A DNA stretch of 64,000 nt from Sclerotinia nivalis (lineage: Eukaryota > Ascomycota > Leotiomycetes > Helotiales > Sclerotiniaceae). Location: assembly GCA_029531795.1 (NCBI GenBank), contig JAPEIS010000004.1:2604001-2668000 (forward strand), given 5' to 3'. Shown piece by piece: positions 46,209-57,814 of the stretch (position 1 is its first letter; every line of letters starts with the position of its first letter). A model generated the notes under the pieces. The model saw nothing but the letters and a program-made list of their open reading frames with translations. It made no database searches and was not told the DNA's origin. A program made the translations under genes and the position numbers.

Positions 46209-49200
46209 ATGGCTTCTGGTATAACTTTTAAAGGAGAACCCTTAAAAGGGAGGTCTAATTATATTGAATGGATAAATAAGGCTAAATTATACCTCGAAAT
46301 TAATGGTTTTATGCCTTATATCGATGGATCCGAAACGCCTCCAAATAAATCATTATATGTAAATGATAAAGGAGAGCCTTATACCCCAGAATTGGCTATT
46401 AAATTCAATGAAAAAGCTTCCGAATATCTTCGAAATGAAAAGAGAGCTTTAGGAGCTATTAAATCTATAATTAGCTTCGAATTAGTCGAAAGATTTAAGG
46501 ATAAAACTACGGCTAAAACTCTCTGGGAAGCTATTAATAAAATATTCGGAGAATCTTCACTAGAACTAATGGGGAGATATCTGAATAAACTAATAGAATC
46601 CAATTATAATAGTTCTGATGATATGGATGATTATACCAATTCTATTCAATCATCGTATAACTATTTAAAATCAATGAAATACGAAATTCCGAAGGCTTTT
46701 ATAGCATGGTTTCTTTTTAGAGGCCTACCTAGTTCTTTCGATGGTTTTGCCTCTAGAAAATACGAAGAATTAGCTAAGGAGCTAGCTAATAATGACAACA
46801 ATATTGATTTAGATAATTTATTTTCTGAATTAATATCTGAAGAGGCTAGAATGAAATCTAATACAGATTTCAATGCAAATAAGGCTAGCTTTAAAAATAA
46901 GAATAAAACTCCTTATTGTAGTCATTGCCGAAAGAAGGGTCATTTAGAATCAAAATGCTTCATTAAATACCCTGAATTAAAGAATAATAAGGGTGCTAAT
47001 AATAAGCAATCTAATTCTAATTCAAATTCGAATTCGAATAATGATTCGAGCAAAAAGAACCCTCTTTCAAACAAACAGTTAATGACTGTGAATCATAATA
47101 TCGGAATAGCTAATTTAGCTAATATTTCGAAATATAAATTCATATTAGATTCCGGTGCCACAGAACATTATTGCCCTAATAAAGAATGGTTTATTAATTA
47201 TAAACCATTAAAGAATCATTGTATCACTGTAGCTAGTGGTGAAAACGTCTCAATCGAAGGAATAGGCGATATTCCTATTATTATTAATAATAATTCAGAG
47301 GTGATTATTCAAGGGGTATATTATATACCCAAATTAGCTACAACCTTAATTAGTACGAATAAAATAGCTACTAGAGGTTGGGCTAGTCATATTATCCCTC
47401 CTGGAGACAAAATCAACCTAGTTCATAAAGGGTATAATATTAAAACCACAGCTCCTTGGATCAATAATGCTTATTATTTAGATTTTAAAATAAACTCTAA
47501 ATATATCGAAAGCATTAATACCAATAACAGCTCTGAATTCGAAGAAGAACCAGAGCTATTAGCCAATAAAATCGATTTGAATCTAATGCATAAGAGATTA
47601 GGTCATATCAATAAGGATCATCTCATCAAATCCTTAAATATTAAATCAGAAGATAATATATCTGATTTAAATACATGCGAACCATGTAAATTCGGCAAAT
47701 TCCATCAAATAATAAGCCGAGAACCTTCTGAAATACCTCCTATATCGAATAAATTCGAAAAATTCAGCCTTGATATTGCAGGGCCCTTTCGAATTACAGG
47801 AATTAAAGGTGAAAAATACTTTTTAACCTTTACGGAATGGGCTACTAGAGCTATTTGGGTATATCCCATTAAATTCAAATCACAAGCCTACGATATTCTA
47901 ATAGAGTTTTATAATCTAATTAAAACTCAGTTTAAAATTAACATTAAAATATTAAGACTAGATAATGCTCTAGAGTTTTTATCGAATAAATGGTCTATTT
48001 TCATCAAAAATCACGGGATTATTTCAGAGTATATAAGCCCGTATACGCATTCCCAAAATGGAATAGCTGAGGTATTAAATAGATATATAATCGAAAGATT
48101 ATTATGTCTAATTAAAGAAAAAGATATTCCTCTTTTTCTATAGCCTTATCTAATTCAGGCTATAGCCCATATCAAGAATAGAACCTATAATAGTTCTATT
48201 AAATCATCACCTTTCGAATTGATATATAATAAGAAACCTAATCTAGATTACATAAAAATACTAGGTTCACTCACTTATATATTGAATAACAAAGAAATTC
48301 GAAAAGGGAAAATGGATTTTAGGGCTCGAAAAGGTATATTAGTAGGTTTTGAATCCTCTAATAACTTTCTAATATATATCCCTGCAATAAAAAGAGTGAT
48401 TAGTGCAAGGGATGTTGATATTCAGGAGAATTTAAAATATTCCGATGAATATAAAAATCAGGATTTAAATATTTTGGAAGAAGAAAGCCCTGATTTCGAA
48501 CCTATTAATACTATAAGTCAAGAAGAAGAAAATTCAACTTCAATTATAGTAGAAACCCCTACTCCTGAAAGGGAAATAGTCGAAATATCCGACGAATCAG
48601 AGCTTTCGGATGTTGAAATCGAAGAAAACTCTTTCGAAAAACCCGAAATTCGAACCTCTAAACGAATTAGAGGTCTAGAACCTGAAAATAAAGGCTTTTC
48701 ATATGATCATAAAGGTGTGTCATACTATGGTCTAGCTTTTTCGGGGTATTTTAATTCGATCAATAAGGGGTGAAACTCGAAATCGACGACGAAAATTCGA
48801 AAAACCTTCAATTAGCCTTCGATATTCGGCTTAATAATAACAACAAAATCATTATTAAAAAGCCTGATCATATATTGACCGAACCAAAATCCTATAAAGA
48901 AGCAATTAGCTCACCGGAGAAAGAATATTGGCTAAAAGCTATGGACTACGAAATAAATACCCTTGAATTGAATAAAACCTGGGATATTATTAATAATCCA
49001 AATAACAATAAAACCCTTAAAACTAGATGGGTTTATAAAATAAAGGATTTGGGTGATTTCATCGAATTCAAAGCTAGATTCGTAGCTAAAGGATTCGAGC
49101 AATTATACGGATTAGACTATATTGATACCCATGCATCCGTAGTTAAATCGATGGCTTGGAAGCTATTATTCGTATTAGCTCTCCAAAATGATTGGCTAAT

Positions 49201-50398
49201 TCATAAAATCGATATGGTATTAGCTTTTGCTCAAGGCAATATCGATACACCTCTGATCTTAACCCCTCCTGAAGGCTTTAATGAATTAAATAATAAAGCT
49301 TTAAAATTAAATAAGGCTTTATACGGTCTAAAACAATCGGCTCGAATCTGGTATTATACCTTAAAAGACATTCTAAACAAATTAGATTTCAATAATCTAA
49401 TCACTGAAGAATGTATTTTTATCAATAAGAATAAGAATATCATTCTCAGTATATACGTCGATGATATAGCTATTATAGCTCCAAATCAAGAGATTATTAA
49501 TGAATTCATTAGTAATCTTAAAAAGCATTTCGATTTAAAAGATCTAGGGCCTATTAAAGACTATTTAGGCATTCAAATCGAAAGAAAAGCCGACTGTTTA
49601 AAGCTACACCAATCAGAATATACCAAAAAGATATTAGCTAGATTCGGAATGCTAGATTCACACCCTGTTTCCACTCCAATGGATCCGAAAATAAAGCTTT
49701 ACTATAATAAAGAAAAAGCTAATAATAAGGATATAAAATTATATCAAGAAATTATTGGTTCTTTATTATATTTATCACTTGGAACTAGATTAGATATAGC
49801 TTTTCACGTCGGTAGATTAGCTAGTTTCTCGTCCAATCCTAGCTCTATACATCTCCAAGCCGCAAAAAGAATACTACGATATTTAAGAGGTACTATTAAT
49901 AAAGGTACTAATTATAAACGCAATAATAACCCTTATATTAAAGGTTATTGTGATTCGGATTATGGGGGTGATGTTAATACGTATAAATCAACTAGCGGAT
50001 ACGTATTTACACTAGCAGAAGGGCCTATTAGTTGGAAATCTAAACTACAATCAGTAGTAGCTCAATCAACTTCAGAGGCTGAATTTATAGCTATTAATAT
50101 TGCAGCTAAAGAGGCTATATATATTAAAAAGCTATTAAAAGAACTCAATCTGTATAAACAAGATAAATTCCCACTATATACAGATAATCAAGCCGCGCTA
50201 GCACTTGCTAAAAACCCTATATTTCACGAAAGAAGCAAGCATATAGCAATACGGTTTTACTATATTAGAGATATTATAAATTCAGGTGATTTAGATCTAA
50301 TTTATATATCTACTAATGATCAAAAAGCCGATGGCCTTACTAAGCCATTAGCTCGAATTAAATTAATCGAATTCTTAAAACAGATTAATTTATATTAA
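46209..50398 (+). pseudogene. copia Gag-Pol polyprotein, one stop and one frameshift
   Basis: Starts MASGITFKGEPLKGRSNYIE at 46209. In order: Gag (to ~residue 230), CCHC zinc knuckle CSHCRKKGHLESKC (from Cys237), aspartic protease LDSGATEHYC (Asp314), GAG-pre-integrase zinc site (HKRLGHIN...CEPCKFGK), and the integrase core with Asp522, Asp585 and Glu621 (spacing of exactly 35, DD35E). A TAG at 48141-48143 interrupts integrase just after this, in a place where the family usually has Trp; the same frame then continues to the TGA at 48771-48773. The rest, reverse transcriptase (YVDD at 49454-49465) and RNase H (CDSDYGGDVNTYKSTSGY, AQSTSEAEF, HERSKHIAIRFYYIRD), is open in the -1 frame from the G-run at 48767-48770 to a stop at 50398. 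Everything else looks intact. Confidence 0.95.
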
Positions 50399-50426
50399 TA
50401 TTATTAAAATATTTAATACACTTATT

Positions 50427-50435
50427 ATGGGGGTG
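50427..50435 (+). other. polypurine-tract candidate
   Basis: ATGGGGGTG lies directly before the 3' LTR, in the place where plus-strand priming takes place. It is short and contains two T residues, so the match is imperfect. Confidence 0.5.
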
Positions 50436-50966
50436 TGTGAGAATTCCTAATAAGTTATTAAAACACTTAATAATATTTACCGAACCAATAGTTATATGAT
50501 CACGTGATATATTAATAATATGATTTCATATTATTAAATTTTATTATTATATAAAATTTCGATCATATATCATATCAGAATGATTTATAATGGAATAGAA
50601 TGAAATGGAAGCATATAGAATTTTCTTATTCTCAGATTGAATACTATTGGTTATTATTTCCTTTTATTATATAAAATGATTCTATAAGATTCGATTTAAA
50701 TCGATCTTATTTATAATCATAGAATAGTGTAGAATCTCATTAAAATCTATAAATACGAAGATCTTCTTCAAAGAATTCTTCGAAAAAAATAAGCAGATAA
50801 AAAATTCAATATTCAATATATATATAATTCTGACTTCAATATTCTATTGTTCATATATTCGATCACTCCTAAGCTAAATACGACTAAGTCTTCCACTATT
50901 ATAATAAATAATATTATAGTATTATTATTATATTATTTATTATTATCCGATCAACCTCCTACGAGA
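50436..50966 (+). repeat. 3' LTR (531 bp)
   Basis: The second copy of the LTR; the only difference I see from the 5' LTR is an A-run four bases shorter (A7). It is followed by AGGGTTTTCGC, which does not repeat the left flank. Confidence 0.95.
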
Positions 50967-51784
50967 AGGGTTTTCGCTTGAACGCAAGTGGGAGGGAGAT
51001 TTCTGAGATTCCTATCTCAATAGTTAGCTATATACGTAAATCATTCACACAGTAGTCCCTCCTTTAGAATCACTGCCTATACACTCACCTAATCCTCAAG
51101 AACCAGCAGATATCGCTGCCAAAATAGAAGTAATCGCAGAATCGATGTACTTACACGTAAACCCACAGCCCAAGATTCAAAACCCGAGCTCACAGCCTCA
51201 CATAACCACGCTAATCCTACCATCTGATCTTCCCATGCAATGAATTTTAGGAAGAACTAAGTCCCGGTCGCCTCCACTACTTGTGTGTGTCGCAAAAACT
51301 CAAAGTGTTGATTTCGAATTTTCCTCTCTCTGATAGTAATGGGTACCATCAAAGCAATTTAAGATCGCACCTACAAAGAATCAACCAACAATACAATAAA
51401 ATACCAGAGATTTCTCTTCTCAAATCCTTCGTACGTATTTATATCCTTTTCTTCCTTCCCCCTCTCAAAGACCCCAAGTGCGGTGCTTTTACTGTTTTCA
51501 GTCGCATTTCCTAGCAAATTGAGTTTTTTCGAAGTCATTTCCTCCTACTATGATACGACGCAACGATACCTCGAAACAAAAATTATACAATATACAATAT
51601 CATACAAGGTTTTATATGGTGTTTGTTCTATTAGTGTTGGTTGTCTTGTGGTTGAACAGTTTCAGACCTCCTGAAATTACCGAGCGGCCTAACTTCGGGG
51701 ATTGAAGTTGAGCAAGATGTCTCTTGGCAATTGTTCTCTTAACATCAGTACTAGTAGGTGTTGTCGTCCTTTGTCTTCTTCGAA
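50967..51784. other. spacer right of the copia element
   Basis: No gene. It includes C/T-rich promoter-like DNA at 51050-51500 and a small GC-richer patch ACCGAGCGGCCTAACTTCGG at 51680-51699. The 140-bp array starts at its right end. Confidence 0.5.
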
Positions 51785-53066
51785 TAGTGTACTAGAGTAT
51801 GGTATTATTTAATGTCTTTAGAGGTATGGATTGGTGGATGGGGGATATTGGAATAATTTTTCTGGTGGGAATATGTTTGAAGATCTCAATAGATATATTT
51901 TTGAAGATAGTGTACCATAGTGTGGTATTCTTTGAGATCTTTCAACTCTTTAGGTGTTTTTCTGGAAGAAGTTCTATGGTTGTGCTTTCTTGGGAGATTC
52001 TTTCCTTAGTGCTGATTTTCATTTTTACTGTTGGCTTGTATCCTCTTCGAATAGTATGCCATATTGTGTCGTTTCTTGAGGCTTTTGAAGAGCTTTCATG
52101 CATAGTTTATAAGAATTGAGGGACTTGGTCCATTTTTTACTAAGAATTATCACTATTTGCTGTCGGCAGGTCTTTTTGTCCATAGGGTGCTATAGTGTGG
52201 TATTCTTTGAGATTTTGAGCTTTTCTGAATGGTTGGATCTAGAAGACTTTCACGATTGAGATCTACTGAGATATTTTCAAACTAAGATTTGTCTTCATAG
52301 ATAGTACTGGAGCTTTCCCTGTGGGTAGGATGCCATAACGTGGAAATCTTTGAATTCTTTGAGGTGCTGCTATCAGGAAAGCATTCGATGATTAAGGAAT
52401 GATGGTATATTGTTTTATTAAGCCTGAATGGCATTCATACTTCCAATAGTACATTTCAATCAAAGTATACCATATTATATTATCCTTTGAGGTATTCTGA
52501 GATATTATATCCAGGAGAAATCTGATGCGTCTTTGAAGATGTTATTCGCAGTAACACAATGGATAATGGAGAATCTTTATACATTGTTCTATTGGGTTGG
52601 AGGTTTTTGATACTTTCAGTATTATTCTTTCAAGGATAGTGTTCCATACTGTGGTATGCAAGAAGACTTTGATATTGTTATTTGCAGAAGTTTTAAGATA
52701 AGATGATTGAGATATTTTACTATTATTTTCCAACTGTACATAGGACCAGAGACCACTCTCGGCTTTTGTCCTCCCAAAGAGTATACGATAGTATGGTATA
52801 GATAAGAACTAATTAGTACTACCCATTAGAGAATGGGGCTGCTAGAAGGAATATCCTACTATTTATCACTTCAAAACAAAACAATTTGCTACTTTTAAAG
52901 GATGTTTTTAGCATATTGAGGTGTATTATCTCAAATTATAACTACAATTGTTAGTGTGTTCGTTGGAGAAGCTAGGAAGATATGGTAGATTTGCCTGTCT
53001 TGGTGGTCCTACTCAATACTCTCGATTCACATCTAACAGTATACTATAGTGGTATTCTTTATAGTT
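51785..53066 (+). repeat. degenerate tandem array, unit about 140 bp
   Basis: A core of the form CCATAGTGTGGTATTCTTTG, preceded by TAGTRTR, recurs at 51785, 51908, 52052, 52183, 52326, 52463, 52637, 52778 and 53037. Spacing is 123, 144, 131, 143, 137, 174, 141 and 259 bp, the last probably two units. Beyond the core, neighbouring units share CTTCGAATAG before it and TTTTGAGCTTTT/TCTTTGAGG-like text after it. Open frames inside it (e.g. 51799-52119) are by-products. The array lies between the copia element and the 8-exon gene. Confidence 0.75.
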
Positions 53067-53352
53067 TTGAAGCACTGTATGCTTGGGATATGCACGAACA
53101 GTTCGGAATTATTGTAGCTTTATTGCTTATTATTGATATCATTGTTCAACAATCAGTGATGACTGTGGTTGATTCTTTGAGTTGATATAGATTTTCTACC
53201 AAGTTTAATTGTTCTAGAAACTCTAGTTGTCCCAATCAATCTAATTGTTTAACACTTAACCACACATTCAGATCCTTTCATTATCTCTCCCGGAAACAAT
53301 AATCTAATCAAATTCAGACATTGAGAAACCATGCTAATATAATAAATAGAAA

Positions 53353-54650
53353 ATGGCAGCACTCCCACCTCCAGGCTTTCTGTTTTGTTTCCTCACTCGA
53401 CCCTGCAGTCCAGAGTACCGGCCTGGCCCCGCCTACTTGGCATTTATGCCGTTCCTCCGCGCTCCCAGAGGCCTCGTTGAAGGCGAAACTGTAGCTGCGC
53501 TCTGCAACCGGTTCTTCCGGTCAAGATCTGACTGGGAGAGTCGCGTTCGTTCGGGCGTATATATACCTGGTCAACAGTACCAGAGGATGACGAGTGACTT
53601 GCTCAATGGTCTTCCAGTTGGTTTCAACACCAATCTGGTTTTGATCCCAGATCAGGTAAGTTGAGTTAAACATAGGCAGCAATTGATAGAGCTCTTTAGG
53701 AACTAGTCGAACTTGGAAATGGTGCTAACTCTTTTCGCTTGGCAGGCCTGGATTGCTGCAGATCCAATTGGTCGTGCCAGATTTGCTACCTCAGGGCAGC
53801 CCAGCATCACCGCCGCCGTAGGTATTCCTCGTTTTGTTGTTCTTACGGATAATATATACTAACGAATAGTAGGCACTTGCTGCTATCTTGGTCCTGCCGG
53901 TGCCGGGAGGTGTAATTGATGTTGTAAGATATTACCTCTTCCTTTCCACTGCAGGGAATCCTCGCTGACAAAAGGTTTATAAGGCGCCGATGATTCCCAT
54001 CCCTGTGGGACGACCACGCGTAAGTCTTTATTGCTTTCAATATTTTCCTAGTCTCTGGACTCTAACATTTGGAACAGGTTCCTCGGAATCCCGCTCGTGC
54101 CGCCGCTCGTGGACATGGTGGCCGTGGAAGTGGTGGTCGTGGAGGTCGTGGAGGTCGTGGAGGTCGTGGAGGTCGTGGAGGTTGTGGTGGTCGTGGTGGT
54201 CGTGGACGTGGAGGAATTGCCCCCGTCGGATCCGTGGCTCACGGCGCTGCTCCTCCTCAGCTCGTAAGTAATTTGTCTTCCCCCTGTACGCTTATCTAAT
54301 ATACAATAGCCTCTTCCTTCCCATGGCTTGTCCGGCCCCGCGCCCCCTCAACTCGTAAGTTCTTAATCCTAATCTATTTCCCCTATATCTAACACCCTAT
54401 AGGCACTTCTCGCCTCTGGCCCGCCCTCTGCTCCGCCAGCTCAAGTTGTTAGTATTTTTCAATTGATAATCATTAGTACCTAATGCTGATTGGACAATAA
54501 TAGCTCGCTGCTCCGGTGGTACCCGCCTCCGCTTCTGGCCCCTCTCTCGTCGCCCTTCCTCCTGGCCCCGCACCTGTTTCCGGTCCCCCTGCACCTGACG
54601 CAGACGTTGTAACCGCCGCCTCCATCCTCTTCTCTCTTAGCAACCAGTAG
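53353..54650 (+). CDS. unknown 8-exon protein with RGG tail; paralog of the 21.4-kb gene
   Basis: Exons 53353-53655, 53746-53817, 53873-53923, 53984-54019, 54078-54263, 54310-54354, 54403-54447 and 54504-54650; seven introns (90, 55, 60, 58, 46, 48, 56 nt), every one phase 0; 294 aa. The N-terminal domain (FCFLTRP, FLRAPRGLVEGET, RFFRSRSDWESRVRSG, DQAWIAADPIG) matches the gene at 21429. Then come small hydrophobic or Pro-rich exons, an Arg-Gly-Gly repeat exon (about 54100-54210), and three successive exons with similar Pro-rich ends (GAAPPQL, GPAPPQL, APPAQV), exons 6 and 7 both being 45 nt. Exon-by-exon duplication explains this. RGG boxes usually bind RNA or condense; the role here is unknown. 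There is no signal peptide. I do not recognise the family. Confidence 0.75.
54135..54179 (+). repeat. 9-nt coding minisatellite (GGTCGTGGA)5
   Basis: Five perfect copies of GGTCGTGGA with degenerate copies on both sides encode Gly-Arg-Gly repeats. Their identity suggests slippage expansion. Confidence 0.9.
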
Positions 54651-57600
54651 TAGTTTAGTTAAGTACCTAGGTGCTATTAAATAAATAAACAAAGTTCCAC
54701 ATGCACAAGCGAGAATATCTCTCTTCCAAGAATTTTTCAGTGACATATACATCGTTGCATATGGTAATTCGCTAATTTCGATAGCTTCTTAGCCAGCAAT
54801 AACAACTTTTCTCCGGGCATCCTTCACACCAACCCCCTTCTAGCGCGCAAATACTCGCTTGGACCTCAGGCTTCTTTGTATAATTCATGCGGCAACGCCT
54901 GACTTCCTCTTAGCTCCTCATGTACACACAAGCGGTACCAGTTCTGTAGAATGTGTCCATGAAATGTACCGAAAGAGAAGGCGTGTGAGAACCCCTGAGA
55001 CGCCTCAAAATTTCTTGTTCCTCTCCGCTGTTTTCCTTATCATTTTTGCGCCTCTTGATTAGTCAATAATCCAAAGAGCAGATCTAAAATCCTCACTCAG
55101 AAACCAGCCATAGATTCTTCATCACAATTCCCCTTCAAAACGCAAAATAAGTAGACCAGATGATAAAGCCATTCGGAAGATCTTCTGCTCGCACGGAACT
55201 CTTGATTCTAGCAGCTGCCTTTCCATCTAATCTTGAGCTTTGGTCATTGCCTATACGATGTAGCCATTGCTTACATTAAAACCAAACAAATCTCTTCACG
55301 CTAACTCCCATACTCCACTTCCTTAGCGAATAATCCTCGCTTAGAGCTGGAGATTGTCTATAGAGTTCGTACCCAAACCCCCAGTTTCTCATTCTAGACA
55401 TCAAACCCCTCGATCCGCGCTCCCTATACCAACAGTCCTCTCCTGGCCCTGTGGCGCTCAGGCCAAGCATACTCCGTTTTCAAGAAAGGAAAGATGGAAA
55501 ATTACAAGGGCCTGAGCGACGCGCGAAAGGTATGCTGTCTGATGTTTCCTTGTTACTGCGTGCGTATAATGATTAGTTGATAAACCACAGCTGATATCTA
55601 CCTTTGAGGCAGGATCCTAACCATATATTCTTCATCCCTCATCATTGCCAGAACAAAATCAGCAGCCGATAGCAATGGCAGATCCATCCGCACCACCTAC
55701 ACATTTCATCATCCTAACGCGGCTTTCCCAATCTTTGCATTCTTTCTTCCAAAGCGCCTGTACAGTAGCAACTGAACCTTATATAACTCCCAATCACTCT
55801 TTCCTAGCTAACTCCCGGTACTTCTTCTTAGCGCCAATTTCTCGCTTAGACGACGACGTTTTTTATAATTTGAAGTTGTACCTTACCCCCAACTTCTAAT
55901 TTTATTCCCCGACTTCCTCACTGGGAGTGCCCCTTAAGGAGGTACCTTCTTCATATACATATCGCGTTCCTGTAAAACTCATCTGGTTCACACAAACAAA
56001 CCATTCGTCTTCAACAGATCAAAAAACATCCCCTCTCAATCGAACATTCAATGCCCCACCATCAAACCTCCACCCAGTCTATACCAACATCACTCCTGGA
56101 CACGCAACACCCATGTTTTTTCAGCAGTCCCGTACTCCAATACTCCAGCAATGAAGAACATTCAAAAATCTATATCTAAATCCGAGAACTGATTCATCCA
56201 GAGAATCCGAAGTTAAAATTTAAACCTCATTACCCGCTCGACTAGTGCGAGTAAATAACGAAATGAAGTAACAAGATCAGAGCAATACGAATATATAACA
56301 GTGTACCTAGTATCTAGGAATATGAGAGGAAAGGTAGTAGAAAATAGCGATCTATATCAGAACCTTGGCGCTAGCCCGGAGGACATAGATACAAGTAAAT
56401 ATAATAAATAATACAACAACGAAATAAAGAATAACCAAATCCTCAGCCACTAAAACCCTTATTCCCAATACATTTCGAGGTAAAGGAGAAGTCTAGGTTG
56501 AGAAGACAGAAGAGGGGGTTCTTGGTTTTGCTAAAGAAACTACCTAGTAGGTTGATAAGAAAGAAATGAATATAGTATATGTTAGATGGCACGATATGAT
56601 TTTGACCTCGATATTCCGATTCTGCGTTCGCGGAGTACATGGGAAAATAGCACAAGCACAAACATATTGATCCTTTTAAATCGATTATTAATATCGCCAT
56701 GATCCGTTTTGGATGGTGAGGTGGGGATTCTCCTGCCGACTTCAATTAGTTTATCTTGAGAGAAGGAAAACTAATTGTCGAAGCTGGGATCGTGGTGTGA
56801 TGTAGGGAATAGTCGGTTAAATGCCGAGGTTTTTTTTATAGAATGTGTATAGAATGTATTGATTAAACCATAGGTTGTGTAGGAGTAGAAATATAAGAGT
56901 GATATTCTCTCAGCATGGTTGTAACAGATAGTTGAGGATGAGGATCGGAAAGAAAGGTATTGAATCAGCAACGATATAAATCTGTGATCGGTCGAACCGT
57001 AATAAGTAGGTCGTTGGTTTAAAGCGTACTTGACTTTATTGTAAACCTCGAAACATATAGCATACGAGCCGGCAATGAGTATAATGTAGATAAAGCTAGA
57101 AACGAACAATCGTCCGTCATATATAAGGTAAACGAGAAAACTCAAAGATTCCGAAAAGTAAAAAAAAAATATCAGAGATGTCAATATATATCATCGTGAC
57201 GATTAATCTAACGTGGGGTTTAATTAAATGTGATACATGATGGAATTCCTCGTCATAAATGAACAAAATTCGCGGATACATCGTCATAAATGATGTAGTT
57301 GGCGGCCAATGCTTCAGTAGGTAATGATGCCGCCATTCGGCTTTTGAACTTTTCATCGTGCTAAAATCATAAAACTATAAGTAGAACCACTTTCCCCCAA
57401 CGAACTTTTTTTTTTTTGCTCCTTCTGTTTCTCCTTTCTAATTGTTGGTTTTCTGTAATTGTTCAGTTTGTTTTTCGGGGGTGGCTTTTTAATTACTGGT
57501 AATAAAATTAATATTCATGGAATTTTTATATGCAATGCAAGTGCATACATACATACACATGGTTCCTGTCGTACCAGCCCCTCATTGTGGCGTTAACCTT

Positions 57601-57814
57601 ACTTGAAACGTGCGCGTGATGTTGGGACAAACCGAGGTATATGCATCTCCGCATTAGGTTTCTTGACTTCTTGACATACTGAAAAGTTAAAACGAAATCA
57701 AAGTTGATATCCGTAGAAAGGTGTTTTTTTATCTCTTCGTCTCTCGTCTCCTATTTGTTATTCTTACTCATAGTAGAAAATTCAATTCATTCGTTGTTCG
57801 TTCTGATCGCCAAG
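54651..57814. other. gene-poor accessory spacer
   Basis: No confident gene. It holds three degenerate copies of a ~0.5-kb unit (separate entry). Two adjacent plus-strand frames (about 55675-55899 and 55927-56154) may be remains of a gene of the 53.4-kb family. A 137-codon hydrophobic minus-strand frame at 56771-57184 has no ATG at its start. T9 at 57408-57416 and CATACATACATACACA at 57543-57558 are simple repeats. 57650-57814 is the promoter of the GST-like gene. Confidence 0.45.
54836..55899 (+). repeat. three degenerate copies of a ~0.5-kb unit
   Basis: The block CTTCTTAGCG, then TCTCGCTTAGA about 10 bp on, then TATAATT and ACCCCCA, occurs near 54836, 55317 and 55823 (spacing 481 and 506 bp). 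The last two copies also share CTAACTCCC before the block and CCATA(G/T)ATTCTTCATC about 200 bp before it. The third copy is partly open (SRYFFLAPISRLDDDVFYN), and the second translates to a similar but interrupted string, so the unit may derive from coding DNA. Confidence 0.45.

Larger units (their letters stand above)
45188..50966 (+). mobile_element. Ty1/copia LTR retrotransposon, young but broken
   Basis: A full 5.8-kb element: 5' LTR, primer-binding site, gag-protease-integrase-RT-RNase H in copia order, purine tract, 3' LTR. It is far more AT-rich than the neighbouring genes. The two LTRs differ only in one A-run, so insertion is recent. The polyprotein is disabled at two points. No clear 5-bp target-site duplication is seen (CACGG on the left, AGGGT on the right). 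Confidence 0.97.

Noticed and set aside
51799..52119. 106-codon hydrophobic frame suggesting a membrane protein
   Set aside because: It lies wholly inside the degenerate 140-bp array and its hydrophobicity comes from the T-rich repeat unit.
51785..52220. 5S rRNA-like fragments (CCATAGGGTG / CCATAGTGTGG)
   Set aside because: Only about ten bases resemble the 5S start; the internal control region and 3' half are absent.
51785..53066. CRISPR-like spaced repeats
   Set aside because: The host is a fungus, units are ~140 bp, and the DNA between cores is itself repeated, unlike spacers.
54048..54299. Minus-strand Ser/Thr repeat frame opposite the RGG exon
   Set aside because: It is the antisense shadow of the GGTCGTGGA repeat.
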